Shown here: positions 1 through 8,213 of the stretch, piece after piece
Numbering within the stretch: the first letter of the stretch is position 1
Layout of the letters: each line of letters opens with the position of its first letter
Assembly: GCA_048268885.1 (NCBI GenBank)
Contig: JBLWUP010000025.1
Location: 1 to 64,000, forward strand
DNA from: Pelagibius sp048268885
GTDB lineage: Bacteria > Pseudomonadota > Alphaproteobacteria > Kiloniellales > Kiloniellaceae
DNA: 64,000 nt
Reading direction: 5' to 3'
Made by a program: the position numbers and the translations under genes
The notes under the pieces: generated by a model
Told to the model about the DNA's origin: nothing
Databases searched by the model: none
Seen by the model: the letters and a program-made list of their open reading frames with translations, nothing else

Positions 1-371
1 CCCATTCCGTGCCCCCGCCGGTCGGCGTTGGCGAGCCTCCCCGGCTGGTCCACCGCGGCGCCGCCCTCGATGAAGTTCTGCACCATCTGCGCGGTGACCT
101 CCGGCGGGTAGGCGGAGACGCCCTTGGCGGCGATGCCGTGGTTGCCGGCGAAGACCGCCGTGTAGGGGCGGTCGACCGACGGCGGATTGCGCCCCTGCCA
201 GGTGGCCAGCCAGACCGCGAGATCTTCCAGACGTCCCAGGGAGCCCGCGGGCTTGGTAAGCTGCGCCTGGCGCTGCCGTGCGATTTCTGCGACTTCCTCG
301 TCCGCTGCCGGCAGAACCTTCAGCAGATCGCGGATTTCCTCGAGACTTTCTATGTCCTCGGCAGCCGACAT
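1..371 (-). CDS. cobT: CobT, nicotinate-nucleotide--dimethylbenzimidazole phosphoribosyltransferase (partial, 3' end outside window)
   Basis: The reverse strand reads open from an ATG at 371 to the window edge, giving the first 123 residues. The family activates 5,6-dimethylbenzimidazole to alpha-ribazole phosphate for the lower ligand of cobalamin. Visible family features are the N-terminal QAQLTKPAGSLGRLEDLA block (about residues 45-62), then AVFAGNHGIAAKGVSAYP and VTAQMVQNF, which are highly characteristic of CobT. The gene is divergent from cobS, whose product uses the CobT product, with about 140 bp between the starts. The C-terminal half with the catalytic glutamate is outside the window. 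Confidence 0.93.
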   Translation of the reverse strand, partial: MSAAEDIESLEEIRDLLKVLPAADEEVAEIARQRQAQLTKPAGSLGRLEDLAVWLATWQGRNPPSVDRPYTAVFAGNHGIAAKGVSAYPPEVTAQMVQNFIEGGAAVDQPGRLANADRRGHGM

Positions 372-514
372 CTTGAAAAAACCTCCTCTGGGCCGCGATC
401 CGGAGCGTGCGCCGGCACGGCGACTTGACTTATAACCGGCGGACACAGGAAGGCAAACCGGGGCCCGAAGAGTTTTTTGGGACACGACGCCCAAGAGCGG
501 ATAAACGACGCGAC

Positions 515-1330
515 ATGCTTTTCTCCCCTTCTTCCGGCTTTTGGACGCCGCGCGCCTGGTTCAGCGACCTGGCGGAAGCCGCCCGGCTGCTGACCCGGCT
601 GCCGCTGCCCGCCGTGCGGCCGCCAAAGGCCGAGGCGGAAGCGGGGGTGGAAGCGGGGGCCGCGAGCCATCCCAGCCGCTGCTATCCCCTGGTCGGCCTG
701 GGCGTCGGCCTGCTCGCCGCCCTGGCCTTCGCGCTCGCCACCTGGCTGGCCCTGCCGCCCTTCGCCGCCGCCCTGGCGGCGCTGGCGGCCGCCATCCTGG
801 CGACCGGCGCCCTGCACGAGGACGGTCTGGCCGACGTCGCCGACGGCTTCGGCGGCGGGCACAACCGGGAACGCAAGCTGGCCATCATGCGTGACAGCCG
901 CATCGGCAGCTACGGCGTGCTGGCGCTGATCCTGGTGACGGCGGCGCGCGGCGGCAGCCTGACGGCTCTGGCCGAGCCCTGCGCCGTCGCCACGGCCCTG
1001 ATCGCCGCCCATGCCTTGTCGCGTGCCGGACTGGCGCCGATCATGTGGGCCCTGCCGCCCGCGCGCAGCGACGGCCTGGCGGCGGCGACCGGCCGGCCCG
1101 GCGGCGCCGATGCGCTGGCCGCCCTGGTCTTCGGCATCGCCGCCGCCTTTCTACTGCTCGATGGCGCCGTCGCCCTGGTGGCGGTCGTCGCCTGCGCGGT
1201 GGTGCAGGGGGGCCTCGCGCTGCAGGCGCGCCGCCAGCTCGGCGGCGCCACCGGCGACGTGCTGGGCGCGGCACAGCAGGTCGGCGAGGCCGCGGTGCTG
1301 CTGGTCGCCTGCGCGGGAGGGACCGCATGA
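515..1330 (+). CDS. cobS: CobS, adenosylcobinamide-GDP ribazoletransferase
   Basis: Polytopic inner-membrane enzyme of 271 residues that joins adenosylcobinamide-GDP and alpha-ribazole to make adenosylcobalamin. The family signature is present at about residues 90-130: GALHEDGLADVADGFGGG followed by IMRDSRIGSYG. The rest is Ala/Leu-rich membrane sequence. An in-frame GTG at 407 would extend it, but the ATG at 515 gives the normal length and leaves a divergent promoter space to cobT. Its stop TGA at 1328-1330 lies inside an ATGA that begins a 23-bp tandem repeat, suggesting it once overlapped the start of the next gene. Confidence 0.93.
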   Translation: MLFSPSSGFWTPRAWFSDLAEAARLLTRLPLPAVRPPKAEAEAGVEAGAASHPSRCYPLVGLGVGLLAALAFALATWLALPPFAAALAALAAAILATGALHEDGLADVADGFGGGHNRERKLAIMRDSRIGSYGVLALILVTAARGGSLTALAEPCAVATALIAAHALSRAGLAPIMWALPPARSDGLAAATGRPGGADALAALVFGIAAAFLLLDGAVALVAVVACAVVQGGLALQARRQLGGATGDVLGAAQQVGEAAVLLVACAGGTA

Positions 1331-1421
1331 GCCACGGCGGGAGCGCAACATGACTCAACGCGGGAGCGCAAGATGACCCAGTGCAGGAGCACAAGATGAC
1401 CCAGTGCGGAGGCACGACATG
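1327..1421 (+). repeat. 23-bp tandem repeat carrying Shine-Dalgarno + ATGA in each unit
   Basis: ATGA occurs at 1327, 1350, 1373, 1396 and 1419, exactly 23 bases apart. Four full units lie between them, each with a G-rich Shine-Dalgarno (GGGAG, GGGAG, AGGAG, GGAGG) 6-8 bases before the next ATG. Units 3 and 4 both start ATGACCCAGTGC. The first ATGA is the stop of cobS and the last is the start used by the downstream phosphatase. As 23 is not a multiple of three, the successive ATGs lie in different frames. The pattern is best explained by serial duplication of an ATGA stop/start overlap together with its ribosome-binding site. Confidence 0.9.
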
Positions 1422-2111
1422 ACAATGACAACGTGGTGGTGGGTTCGCCACGCGCCGGTGACCAGCCATGCGGGGCGCATCTACGGCAACCAGGACGTCC
1501 CCTGCGACTGCGGCGACGAAGCGGTGTTCCGCGGCCTGGCGGCGCTGCTGCCCGACGATGCGGTCTGGGTGGTCACCCCGCTGGGCCGGACCCGCGCCAC
1601 CGCCGAGGCCATCGCGCGCCACCATGGCGCGGTGCCTGCGGACTTCGAGGTCGAAGCGCGCCTGGCCGAGCAGAACTTCGGCGACTGGCAGGGCCTGACC
1701 CATGACGAGCTGGCGCAGCAGCGCAGCGGCGCCTGGCACCGTTTCTGGCTGGCGCCCGCCGAGGAAACACCGCCGGGCGGCGAGAGCTTCACCACCCTCA
1801 GCGACCGCGTGGCCGAGGCCATCGAGACGCTGACCCGCCGCCACGCCGGACGCGACATCGTCTGCGTCAGCCACGGCGGGCCGATCCGCGCGGCGCTGGG
1901 CCATGCCCTGGGGGTCACGCCGGAGCAGGCCTTGGCTTTCGCCGTGGACAACTGCGCGCTCACCCGGCTCGACCACTTTGCGGCGGAACAGGAAAGCGGT
2001 GGCGACGACTTGGGGAGCGACGACTTGGGCGGCGACGACTTGGGCGGCGACGCGTTGGGCGGTGCCTGGCGTATTGCCTTGGTGAACGCCCGCGCTCACC
2101 TGCCGGGCTGA
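1419..2111 (+). CDS. Histidine phosphatase family protein, CobC-like (alpha-ribazole phosphatase candidate)
   Basis: 230-residue phosphoglycerate-mutase-like phosphatase. The phospho-acceptor histidine is in WVRHAPVTSHAG near the N-terminus; further family blocks are GRTRATAEAIA, EQNFGDWQG and the second catalytic histidine in VCVSHGGPIRAALGHALG. Position directly after cobS suggests alpha-ribazole-5'-phosphate phosphatase, the step between CobT and CobS, but the fold is shared by many phosphatases. The start at 1419 is chosen because GGAGG (1408-1412) sits 6 bases upstream; ATG 1425 is the alternative. Near the C-terminus a 15-bp DNA repeat inserts the pentapeptide G-G/S-D-D-L four times, probably a surface loop. 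Confidence 0.85.
   Translation: MTMTTWWWVRHAPVTSHAGRIYGNQDVPCDCGDEAVFRGLAALLPDDAVWVVTPLGRTRATAEAIARHHGAVPADFEVEARLAEQNFGDWQGLTHDELAQQRSGAWHRFWLAPAEETPPGGESFTTLSDRVAEAIETLTRRHAGRDIVCVSHGGPIRAALGHALGVTPEQALAFAVDNCALTRLDHFAAEQESGGDDLGSDDLGGDDLGGDALGGAWRIALVNARAHLPG
1998..2057 (+). repeat. 15-bp in-frame tandem repeat (four copies) in the CobC-like gene
   Basis: Four adjacent 15-base units encode GGDDL, GSDDL, GGDDL and GGDAL, followed by GGAW. The units differ at only a few bases, so the expansion looks recent. It lies outside the catalytic blocks. Confidence 0.85.
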
Positions 2112-2249
2112 GCCCCTCCGCCAAACCGGAAGGTCCCTTCGAGTAAGGCAACATCATGGCAGAGGGGCTGCAACGGGGCTCTTGAATGCCTCACAAGGTC
2201 CCGCTACGTCATGTTAGCTTGCCCAGGCCCAAACCGAGGAAGGTATTCC

Positions 2250-2945
2250 ATGACTGCTTCGACAACCCGCCGTGAATTCGTCCTGACCGCCGCAGCGCTG
2301 CTCGCCGTGACGCTGGTCGGCACCGCGCTGCCCGGCGCGGCCCGCGCGGAAACCGAATCGGAAGCCCTGGTCACCGAGGCCCGCCTGACCGTCGACCGCC
2401 TGATGGCCGACAAGGACTTCTTCGAACTGCCGAAGTTCATCAAGGGCGCCAAGGGCATCTACATCATCCCGCAGCTGGTGAAGGGCGGCTTCATCATCGG
2501 CGCCGAAGGCGGCACCGGCGTCTTCCTGGCGCGCGGCACCGACGGCAGCTGGTCACCGCCGGCCTTCTACACGCTGGGCGCGGGCTCCATCGGCCTGCAG
2601 ATCGGCGGCGAGGTGAAGGAAGTCGTCTTCGTGCTGATGAGCGACAAGGCGGTGGACGCCATGCTGTCCAGCGAGTTCAAGCTGGGCGCCGATGCCTCCA
2701 TCTCCGTCGGTCCGATCGGCCGCGGCGTGGAAGCCTCACGCACCACCGACTTCACCTCCGACATCTACGCCTTTTCCAAGTCGGTCGGCCTGTTCGGCGG
2801 CGGCGCGCTGGAAGGCGCGAAGATCTTCGAGCGCACCTCCCTGAACCACGAGTACTACGCGGTCGGCGCGACGCCGAAAAACATCGTCATCAACCGCAAA
2901 TTCACCAATACCCAGGCCGACAGCCTGCGCGAGCTGCTGCCGTAG
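2250..2945 (+). CDS. SYLF/Ysc84-domain lipid-binding protein, exported
   Basis: 231 residues. The N-terminus TTRREFVLTAAALLAVTL followed by ALPGAARA resembles a twin-arginine (Tat) leader with a signal peptidase I AxA site near residue 30. The mature part has the SYLF pattern: AKGIYIIPQLVKGGFIIG, then GSIGLQIGGEVKEVVFVLMS and a glycine-rich C-terminus (SVGLFGGGALEG). In eukaryotes the family binds phosphoinositides; in bacteria the role is not established, with periplasmic or outer-membrane lipid binding likely. ATG 2250 is preceded by GAGGAAGG (2236-2243). An 8-bp inverted repeat at 2953-2982 just after the stop may terminate transcription. Confidence 0.85.
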   Translation: MTASTTRREFVLTAAALLAVTLVGTALPGAARAETESEALVTEARLTVDRLMADKDFFELPKFIKGAKGIYIIPQLVKGGFIIGAEGGTGVFLARGTDGSWSPPAFYTLGAGSIGLQIGGEVKEVVFVLMSDKAVDAMLSSEFKLGADASISVGPIGRGVEASRTTDFTSDIYAFSKSVGLFGGGALEGAKIFERTSLNHEYYAVGATPKNIVINRKFTNTQADSLRELLP

Positions 2946-2952
2946 ACCTTCC

Positions 2953-2982
2953 TGCGGCCCTCTCCTGCGACGGGGGGCCGCA
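2953..2982 (+). terminator. GC-rich hairpin after the SYLF gene
   Basis: TGCGGCCC (2953-2960) pairs perfectly with GGGCCGCA (2975-2982) around a 14-base loop, 8 bases past the stop codon. There is no T-run, so it may be an mRNA-stabilising or Rho-assisted end rather than a classical terminator. Confidence 0.4.
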
Positions 2983-3064
2983 TTGCCGAGCGCTCCCGCA
3001 GGCCCTATCTGGAGGGCATCACGTCGCGCTCTTCCTTTGGACTTTCCCGGAGTTTGCCAGGCCC

Positions 3065-3718
3065 ATGTCGACGAAAACCCGCATTCTGCTGATCGTCGCC
3101 CTCGGCCTCGTCCTGGCCGGCGGCGGCTTCGCCCTGTGGTATGCCGTGCAGCCGCAGAAACCCGGCGGCATCGTCAGCAGCCAGGGCGAAGGCAGCGGCA
3201 AGGCCCTCATCGGCGGCGCCTTCACCCTGACCGACCAAACGGGCACGCCGCGCAGCGAAGCGGACCTGATGGGCCACTACAGCCTGATCTACTTCGGCTA
3301 CACCTACTGCCCGGACATCTGCCCGACCTCGCTCAGCACCATGACCCAAGGTCTCGATCTGCTGGCGGAAAGCGATGCGGCCAAGGAAGCCGCGGTGCTG
3401 CCGATCTTCATCACCATCGATCCGGAGCGCGACACGGTGGAAGCCATGGCCGGCTATGCCGAGCACTTCCATCCGCGCTTCATGGCGCTGACCGGCACGC
3501 CGGAAGAAGTCGCCGCCGCCGCCAAGGCCTACCGCATCTACTACCAGAAGGTTCAGGAGCCGGGCGCCAGCGACTACCTGATGGACCACTCCTCGATCAT
3601 CTACCTGATGGGCCCGGACGGCAGCTACCTGACCCACTTCACCCACGCCAGCACCGCCGAGGACATCGCCAAGGGCCTGGCCGAGCAGGTCGATCCGGCG
3701 CTGGCAACGGGCAGCTGA
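3065..3718 (+). CDS. SCO1/SenC family copper chaperone
   Basis: 217 residues with one N-terminal membrane anchor (ILLIVALGLVLAGGGFALWY) and a periplasmic thioredoxin-like domain. The copper ligands are visible: the CxxxC motif in YCPDICPTSLSTM at about residues 80-90 and the distal histidine in MDHSSIIYLMGPDG. SCO proteins deliver copper to the CuA site of cytochrome c oxidase or act as thiol redox proteins. No oxidase genes are in the window, so the partner is unknown. A palindromic repeat element follows the stop codon. Confidence 0.92.
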   Translation: MSTKTRILLIVALGLVLAGGGFALWYAVQPQKPGGIVSSQGEGSGKALIGGAFTLTDQTGTPRSEADLMGHYSLIYFGYTYCPDICPTSLSTMTQGLDLLAESDAAKEAAVLPIFITIDPERDTVEAMAGYAEHFHPRFMALTGTPEEVAAAAKAYRIYYQKVQEPGASDYLMDHSSIIYLMGPDGSYLTHFTHASTAEDIAKGLAEQVDPALATGS

Positions 3719-3738
3719 ACGGGGGGCGTTGGCTGCAA

Positions 3739-3838
3739 TCATGCTTCGAGACGGCCGCCTTGCGGCCTCCTCAGCATGAGGTCAGAGTCAAATCACGCCT
3801 CACCCTGAGGAGCTTGCGCGGCAAGCGTCTCGAAGGGT
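3739..3838. repeat. REP-like palindromic element, copy 1 (CTTCGAGACG family)
   Basis: Two hairpin units in opposite orientation: CTTCGAGACG...CTCCTCAGCATGAGG (3744-3781) and the inverse CCTCACCCTGAGGAG...CGTCTCGAAGG. The same unit pair is found at 9290-9400 and 33101-33200, always between genes. Confidence 0.85.
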
Positions 3839-3862
3839 GTGCCGCCGCTGATGAATCGGCCC

Positions 3863-4951
3863 CTACAGATCAGCGATCCGCCGGCCGCTTTCGGAATCGA
3901 AGAAATGCAGCTCGCCGGGGTCGGCGGCGAGCCCGAGGCTCTGCCCCTCGCGCAGCGACGCGTTGCCGGGCAGGCGCAGCGTCAGCGTCGCACCGTTCTC
4001 GTCGCCCAGCGCACCGTGCACCAGGATATCGGCGCCCAGCGTCTCCACCAGCTGCACCTGCAGCTGAAAGGCCGCCTCGCTGTCGCCCGCCGGGCGCAAA
4101 TGCTCCGGCCGCACGCCCAGGGTCACGGCGCGCCCGGCCAGGCTGGAAAGGCCGCCGGCGGGGAGTTGCATCGTACTGCCGCCGTTGAGGGTCGCGGCCG
4201 TCCCATCGCGTGAGATTTCGGCGGGCAGGAAGTTCATCGCGGGAGAGCCGATGAAGCCGGCGACGAAGAGGCTGGCCGGACGCTCGTAGACCGCCATGGG
4301 CGCGTCGATCTGCTCGGCGTTGCCGGCGTTCATGACGATGAGGCGGTCGGCCATGGTCATGGCCTCCACCTGGTCGTGCGTGACATAGACCGAAGTGGTG
4401 CCGAGGCGGCGCTGCAGGCGCTTGATCTCCAGGCGCATCTGCACGCGCAGCTTGGCGTCCAGGTTGGACAGCGGCTCGTCGAAGAGGAAGGCGGCGGGCT
4501 GGCGCACGATGGCGCGGCCCATGGCGACGCGCTGGCGCTGGCCGCCGGAGAGCTGGCGCGGCTTGCGCTCCAGCAGATCCTGCAGTTCCAGGATGCCCGC
4601 CGCTTCGTTCACGCGGCTGTCGATCTCCGCCTTGGACTTGCCGGCGATCTTCAGTCCGTAGGCCATGTTGGCGTAGACCGTCATATGCGGGTAGAGCGCG
4701 TAGTTCTGGAACACCATGGCGATGTCGCGGTCCTTGGGCTCCAGCTTGTTGACCACACGCCCGCCGATCGAGATCTCGCCCTCGGTGATGACTTCCAGCC
4801 CGGCGATCATGCGCAGCAGGGTCGACTTGCCGCAGCCCGAGGGGCCGACGATGACCACGAACTCGCCGTCCTGGATGTCGACCGAGACGCCGTGAATGAC
4901 GGCGTTGCTGCCATAGCTTTTCTTCACGTTGCGCAGGGAGATCTCTGCCAT
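3863..4951 (-). CDS. ugpC: UgpC, sn-glycerol-3-phosphate ABC transporter ATP-binding subunit
   Basis: 362 residues. Walker A (GPSGCGKST), Q-loop (VFQNYALYPHM), ABC signature (LSGGQRQRVAMGRA), Walker B (AFLFDEPLSNLD) and H-loop (VYVTHDQ) are all present in the first 200 residues. A C-terminal TOBE/MalK-like regulatory domain follows. It energises import of glycerol-3-phosphate and glycerophosphodiesters. It is the last gene of ugpBAEC, 15 bp after ugpE. Assignment to Ugp rather than another sugar-type importer rests mainly on the strong identity of the neighbouring UgpB. Confidence 0.93.
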   Translation of the reverse strand: MAEISLRNVKKSYGSNAVIHGVSVDIQDGEFVVIVGPSGCGKSTLLRMIAGLEVITEGEISIGGRVVNKLEPKDRDIAMVFQNYALYPHMTVYANMAYGLKIAGKSKAEIDSRVNEAAGILELQDLLERKPRQLSGGQRQRVAMGRAIVRQPAAFLFDEPLSNLDAKLRVQMRLEIKRLQRRLGTTSVYVTHDQVEAMTMADRLIVMNAGNAEQIDAPMAVYERPASLFVAGFIGSPAMNFLPAEISRDGTAATLNGGSTMQLPAGGLSSLAGRAVTLGVRPEHLRPAGDSEAAFQLQVQLVETLGADILVHGALGDENGATLTLRLPGNASLREGQSLGLAADPGELHFFDSESGRRIADL

Positions 4952-4966
4952 GGGAGTCTTTCGTTT

Positions 4967-5815
4967 TTACTTTTCGGTTTCGACCAGGCCTTTGACGAAA
5001 AGCCGCTGCATGGCCACCACCACGAAGACCGGCGGAATCATCGCCAGGATCGCGGTGGCCATGATGAGGTGCCACAGGGGTTCGGAGTCCGGCACCGAGA
5101 CCATGCGCTGAATGCCCATGACGATGGTGTAGTAGTCACCGTCGGTCGTCACCAGCAGGGGCCAGAGGTACTGGTTCCAACCGTAGATGAAGAGGATGAC
5201 GAAAAGCGCGGCAATGTTGGTGCGCGACAGCGGCAGCACCACGTCCCAGAAAAAGCGCAAGGGGCCCGCGCCGTCGACCCGCGCGGCCTCCAGAAGTTCG
5301 TCGGGAATGGTCAGGAAGAACTGGCGGAACAGGAAGGTCGCCGTGGCCGACGCGATGAGCGGCACCGCCAGGCCGGCGTAGCTGTCCAGCATGCCGAGGT
5401 TCGCCACCACTTCATACGTCGGCAGGATGCGCACCTCGACCGGCAGCATCAGGGTCATGAAGATGACCCAGAAAGCCGTCACGCGGAACGGAAAGCTGAA
5501 ATAGACGATGGCGTAGGCCGAGATGATCGAGATGGCGATCTTGCCGATGGCGATGGCCAGCGCCATGACCAGGCTGTTCACCATCATCAGCAGCACCGGC
5601 GGGCTGCCCGCCGCCGCGACGCCGCCGGTCAGGGCGGAACCGTAGTTTTCCAAGAAGCGGTCGCCGGGCCAGAGCGGCAGCACGCCGGAGACCAGGCCGT
5701 CGCCCGGATAGGTCGAGGCGACGAAGGCGAGCCAGATCGGAAAGGCGACCACGGCGACGCCCAGAATCAGGAAGACATGGGTCAGCAGGGTGACGATGGG
5801 GCGGTTCTCGATCAT
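4967..5815 (-). CDS. ugpE: UgpE, sn-glycerol-3-phosphate ABC transporter permease
   Basis: 282-residue inner-membrane permease with six predicted helices. The cytoplasmic EAA loop is seen as LLEAARVDGAGPLRFFWDVVLP (E-A-A...G at about residues 190-210), which docks on UgpC. The N-terminus (LLTHVFLILGVAVVAFPIWLAF) matches the MalG-type permease family. It lies 12 bp downstream of ugpA and 15 bp upstream of ugpC, so it is translated from the same mRNA. Confidence 0.92.
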   Translation of the reverse strand: MIENRPIVTLLTHVFLILGVAVVAFPIWLAFVASTYPGDGLVSGVLPLWPGDRFLENYGSALTGGVAAAGSPPVLLMMVNSLVMALAIAIGKIAISIISAYAIVYFSFPFRVTAFWVIFMTLMLPVEVRILPTYEVVANLGMLDSYAGLAVPLIASATATFLFRQFFLTIPDELLEAARVDGAGPLRFFWDVVLPLSRTNIAALFVILFIYGWNQYLWPLLVTTDGDYYTIVMGIQRMVSVPDSEPLWHLIMATAILAMIPPVFVVVAMQRLFVKGLVETEK

Positions 5816-5827
5816 CGCATCGCCTGC

Positions 5828-6712
5828 CTAGTACTGCACCCGGCGCTCGATGTAGCGGAACTGCACCACCGTGAGCGCGATGACGATGGCCATGAGGATG
5901 ACCGACTGCGCGGCCGAGCCGCCGAGGTCGAGGCCGACGAAGCCGTCGTTGTAAACCTTGAAGACCAGGATGTTGGTCGCCTGCGCCGGGCCGCCGTAAG
6001 TGGTGGCGTGGACGATGCCGAAGGTCTCGAAGAAGGCGTAGACCACGTTGACCACAAGCAGAAAGAAGGTGGTCGGCGACAACAGCGGGAAGATGATGGT
6101 CCAGAAGCGCTTCACCGGCCCGGCGCCGTCGATCGCCGCCGCTTCGATCAGCGACTTGGGAATCGCCTGCATGCCGGCCAGGAAGAACAGGAAATTGTAG
6201 GACACCTGCTTCCACGAAGCGGCGATGACCACCAGGATCATGGCGTCGGTGCCGCTGAGATAATGATTCCAGTCGTAGCCCAGCCCCTTCAGGGCATAGG
6301 CCAGCACGCCGATGGTGGGGTTGAACATGAACCACCACAGCACGCCGGCGACAGCGGGCGCGACGGCATAGGGCCAGATCAGCAGGGTCTTGTAGCCGGT
6401 GGCACCGCGGATCACGCGGTCGGCCATGGCGGCCAGGACCAGCGCCGCGCCCATCGATAGGGCCGTGACTCCCAGGCTGAAGATCACCGTGGTCTTGAAG
6501 GAATTGAGGTAGGCGGGATCGGCGAAGAGGTCTTTGAAGTTGTCGAGCCAGACGAACTCGGTGCTGAGGCCGAAGGCGTCCTCCAGCAGCACCGACTGGT
6601 AGAGCGCCTGAGAGGCCGGCCAGATGAAGAAGACCAGCGTGACGACGAGCTGGGGCAGGACCAGGAAGTAGGGCAGGACCCGCCCCTGAAAGATCACCCG
6701 CTTGTGCTGCAT
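5828..6712 (-). CDS. ugpA: UgpA, sn-glycerol-3-phosphate ABC transporter permease
   Basis: 294-residue MalF-type permease. The first membrane segment (LPYFLVLPQLVVTLVFFIWP) and the EAA loop (SLIEAAAIDGAGPVKRFW, about residues 195-215) are clear. It pairs with UgpE to form the membrane channel. An 11-bp GC hairpin (6752-6778) sits between ugpB and this gene. Confidence 0.92.
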   Translation of the reverse strand: MQHKRVIFQGRVLPYFLVLPQLVVTLVFFIWPASQALYQSVLLEDAFGLSTEFVWLDNFKDLFADPAYLNSFKTTVIFSLGVTALSMGAALVLAAMADRVIRGATGYKTLLIWPYAVAPAVAGVLWWFMFNPTIGVLAYALKGLGYDWNHYLSGTDAMILVVIAASWKQVSYNFLFFLAGMQAIPKSLIEAAAIDGAGPVKRFWTIIFPLLSPTTFFLLVVNVVYAFFETFGIVHATTYGGPAQATNILVFKVYNDGFVGLDLGGSAAQSVILMAIVIALTVVQFRYIERRVQY

Positions 6713-6751
6713 GAGATCCCGAAACCCGAAAGCCCGAAAGCCGAAAGGGGA

Positions 6752-6778
6752 CGGCCGGCCGGAAAACCCGGCCGGCCG
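6752..6778 (-). terminator. Intercistronic hairpin between ugpB and ugpA
   Basis: CGGCCGGCCGG (6752-6762), loop of 5, and its perfect complement (6768-6778), with no following T-run. Hairpins at this place, just after the binding-protein gene of an ABC operon, commonly protect the upstream message and lower downstream transcription, giving excess binding protein over permease. Direct CCGAAAG repeats (6725-6748) lie beside it. Confidence 0.55.
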
Positions 6779-6797
6779 ACTCAGCCGAAGCGGCCGC

Positions 6798-8120
6798 CTA
6801 GTTGGCGGTCTTTTCGAACTTGCGCAGCAGCGTGTTGCCGCGGTTGACCGCGTCGTTGAGGCCCTCCTCGGCGGACTTGCTGCCGTTCCAGATGGCTTCC
6901 AGCTCCTCGTTGATCACGTCGCGGATCTGCACGAAGTTGCCGAGACGCAGGCCCTTCGAGTTCTCCGTCGGCGCCGCGCCGGTCATCTGCATGATGGCCA
7001 CGTCGGTGCCCGGGTTCTTGGCATAGAAACCCTGCTCCTTGGTCAGCTTGGCCGCCGCGTGGGTAATCGGCAGGTAGCCGGTGAACTGGTGCCAGTCGGC
7101 CTGCACTTCCGGGGAGGAGAGGTAGCTGAAGAACTTCGCCACACCTTTGTATTCCTCGTCGGGATGGCCGGTGAGCACCCAGAGGGTGGCGCCGCCGATG
7201 ATGGAGTTCTGCGGCTTGCCGGCCTCCGGCCAATACGGCAGCTGGCCGACGCCGAATTCGAAGTCCTTGGCGTTGGTCTTGACCCCGGCGTAGGCCGCCG
7301 AGGAGTTCATGTACATGGCGCATTCCTGGTTATAGAACTTCGGCGCCGAGTCGGAACGGCGGCCGCCGTAGTCGAAGATCTTTTCCTTCTGCCAGGAGGC
7401 CAGCGTGGACACGTGCTTCACGTGCAGGGGCGAGTTGAAGGACAGCTCCGTGTCGGTGCCCTTGAAGCCGTTGGCCTGGGTCGCGAAAGGCACGTTGTGC
7501 CAGGCGCTGAAGTTTTCCAGCTGCACCCAGGACTGCCAGCCGGTGGTGAACCCGCAGGGATAGCCCGCGGCCTGCAGCTTGCGCGCGGCCTGTTCGACCT
7601 CCGGCCAGGTGGCCGGGGCCTTGGAGGCGTCCAGGCCGGCCTTTTCGAAGGCGTCCTTGTTGTAGTAGAGCACCGGCGTCGAGCTGTTGAACGGCATCGA
7701 CAGCATGTTGCCGTCGGCATCGGTGTAGTAGCCGGTGACGGCGGAGAGGTAGTCGGCGGGATCGAAGGGCTCGCCGGTTTCCGCCATCAGCTGGTAGACC
7801 GGCTTGATGGCGCCCTTGGCGGACATCATGGAGGCGGTGCCGACCTCGAAGACCTGCACGATGTGCGGCTGCTGCTTGGCCCGGAAGGCGGCGATGGCCG
7901 CCGTCATGGTCTCGGTGTAGTTGCCCTTGTAGACCGGCTTCAGCACGTAGTCGCTCTGCGACGCGTTGAAACCTTCGGCGATTTCGTTGACCTTTTCGCC
8001 CAGCTCGCCGCCCATGGCGTGCCACCATTCGATTTCGGTGGCCGCCAGCGCCGCCTGGGGCAGGCTGGCGGCGAAGGCCGCGGCGGCGGCCCAGGTGATG
8101 ATTCTGCGATTTAAACGCAT
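6798..8120 (-). CDS. ugpB: UgpB, periplasmic sn-glycerol-3-phosphate-binding protein
   Basis: 440 residues with a signal peptide (RRIITWAAAAAFAASLPQ, cleavage after ALAA, about residue 26). Strong similarity to known UgpB over its length: WWHAMGGELG, VYKGNYTETM, QVFEVGTASMM, MPFNSSTPVLYYNKDAF, WQSWVQLENFSAWH, and the C-terminal LRLGNFVQIRDVINEELEAI. It captures glycerol-3-phosphate for UgpAEC. First gene of the operon; the 270-bp divergent region upstream holds a PhoB-box-like site and a perfect inverted repeat. Confidence 0.95.
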   Translation of the reverse strand: MRLNRRIITWAAAAAFAASLPQAALAATEIEWWHAMGGELGEKVNEIAEGFNASQSDYVLKPVYKGNYTETMTAAIAAFRAKQQPHIVQVFEVGTASMMSAKGAIKPVYQLMAETGEPFDPADYLSAVTGYYTDADGNMLSMPFNSSTPVLYYNKDAFEKAGLDASKAPATWPEVEQAARKLQAAGYPCGFTTGWQSWVQLENFSAWHNVPFATQANGFKGTDTELSFNSPLHVKHVSTLASWQKEKIFDYGGRRSDSAPKFYNQECAMYMNSSAAYAGVKTNAKDFEFGVGQLPYWPEAGKPQNSIIGGATLWVLTGHPDEEYKGVAKFFSYLSSPEVQADWHQFTGYLPITHAAAKLTKEQGFYAKNPGTDVAIMQMTGAAPTENSKGLRLGNFVQIRDVINEELEAIWNGSKSAEEGLNDAVNRGNTLLRKFEKTAN

Positions 8121-8213
8121 GGAGATTCTCCCTAGTTCGTGCGACTCGGATCCCCCAGAGGGGCCGCGCAGTGAGGCGCAAAGCTAGCGGCCCGTCGCGA
8201 TGCTCTTTTGATT

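Noticed and set aside
372..514. Cobalamin riboswitch between cobT and cobS
   Set aside because: The 143-bp divergent spacer is too short for two leaders and I see no B12-box (AGTCAGGAGACC-like) sequence.
4376..6460. 694-codon open frame on the plus strand
   Set aside because: It lies antisense to ugpC, ugpE and ugpA, which have full family motifs. Its His/Asp/Arg-rich translation is the usual shadow of high-GC genes.
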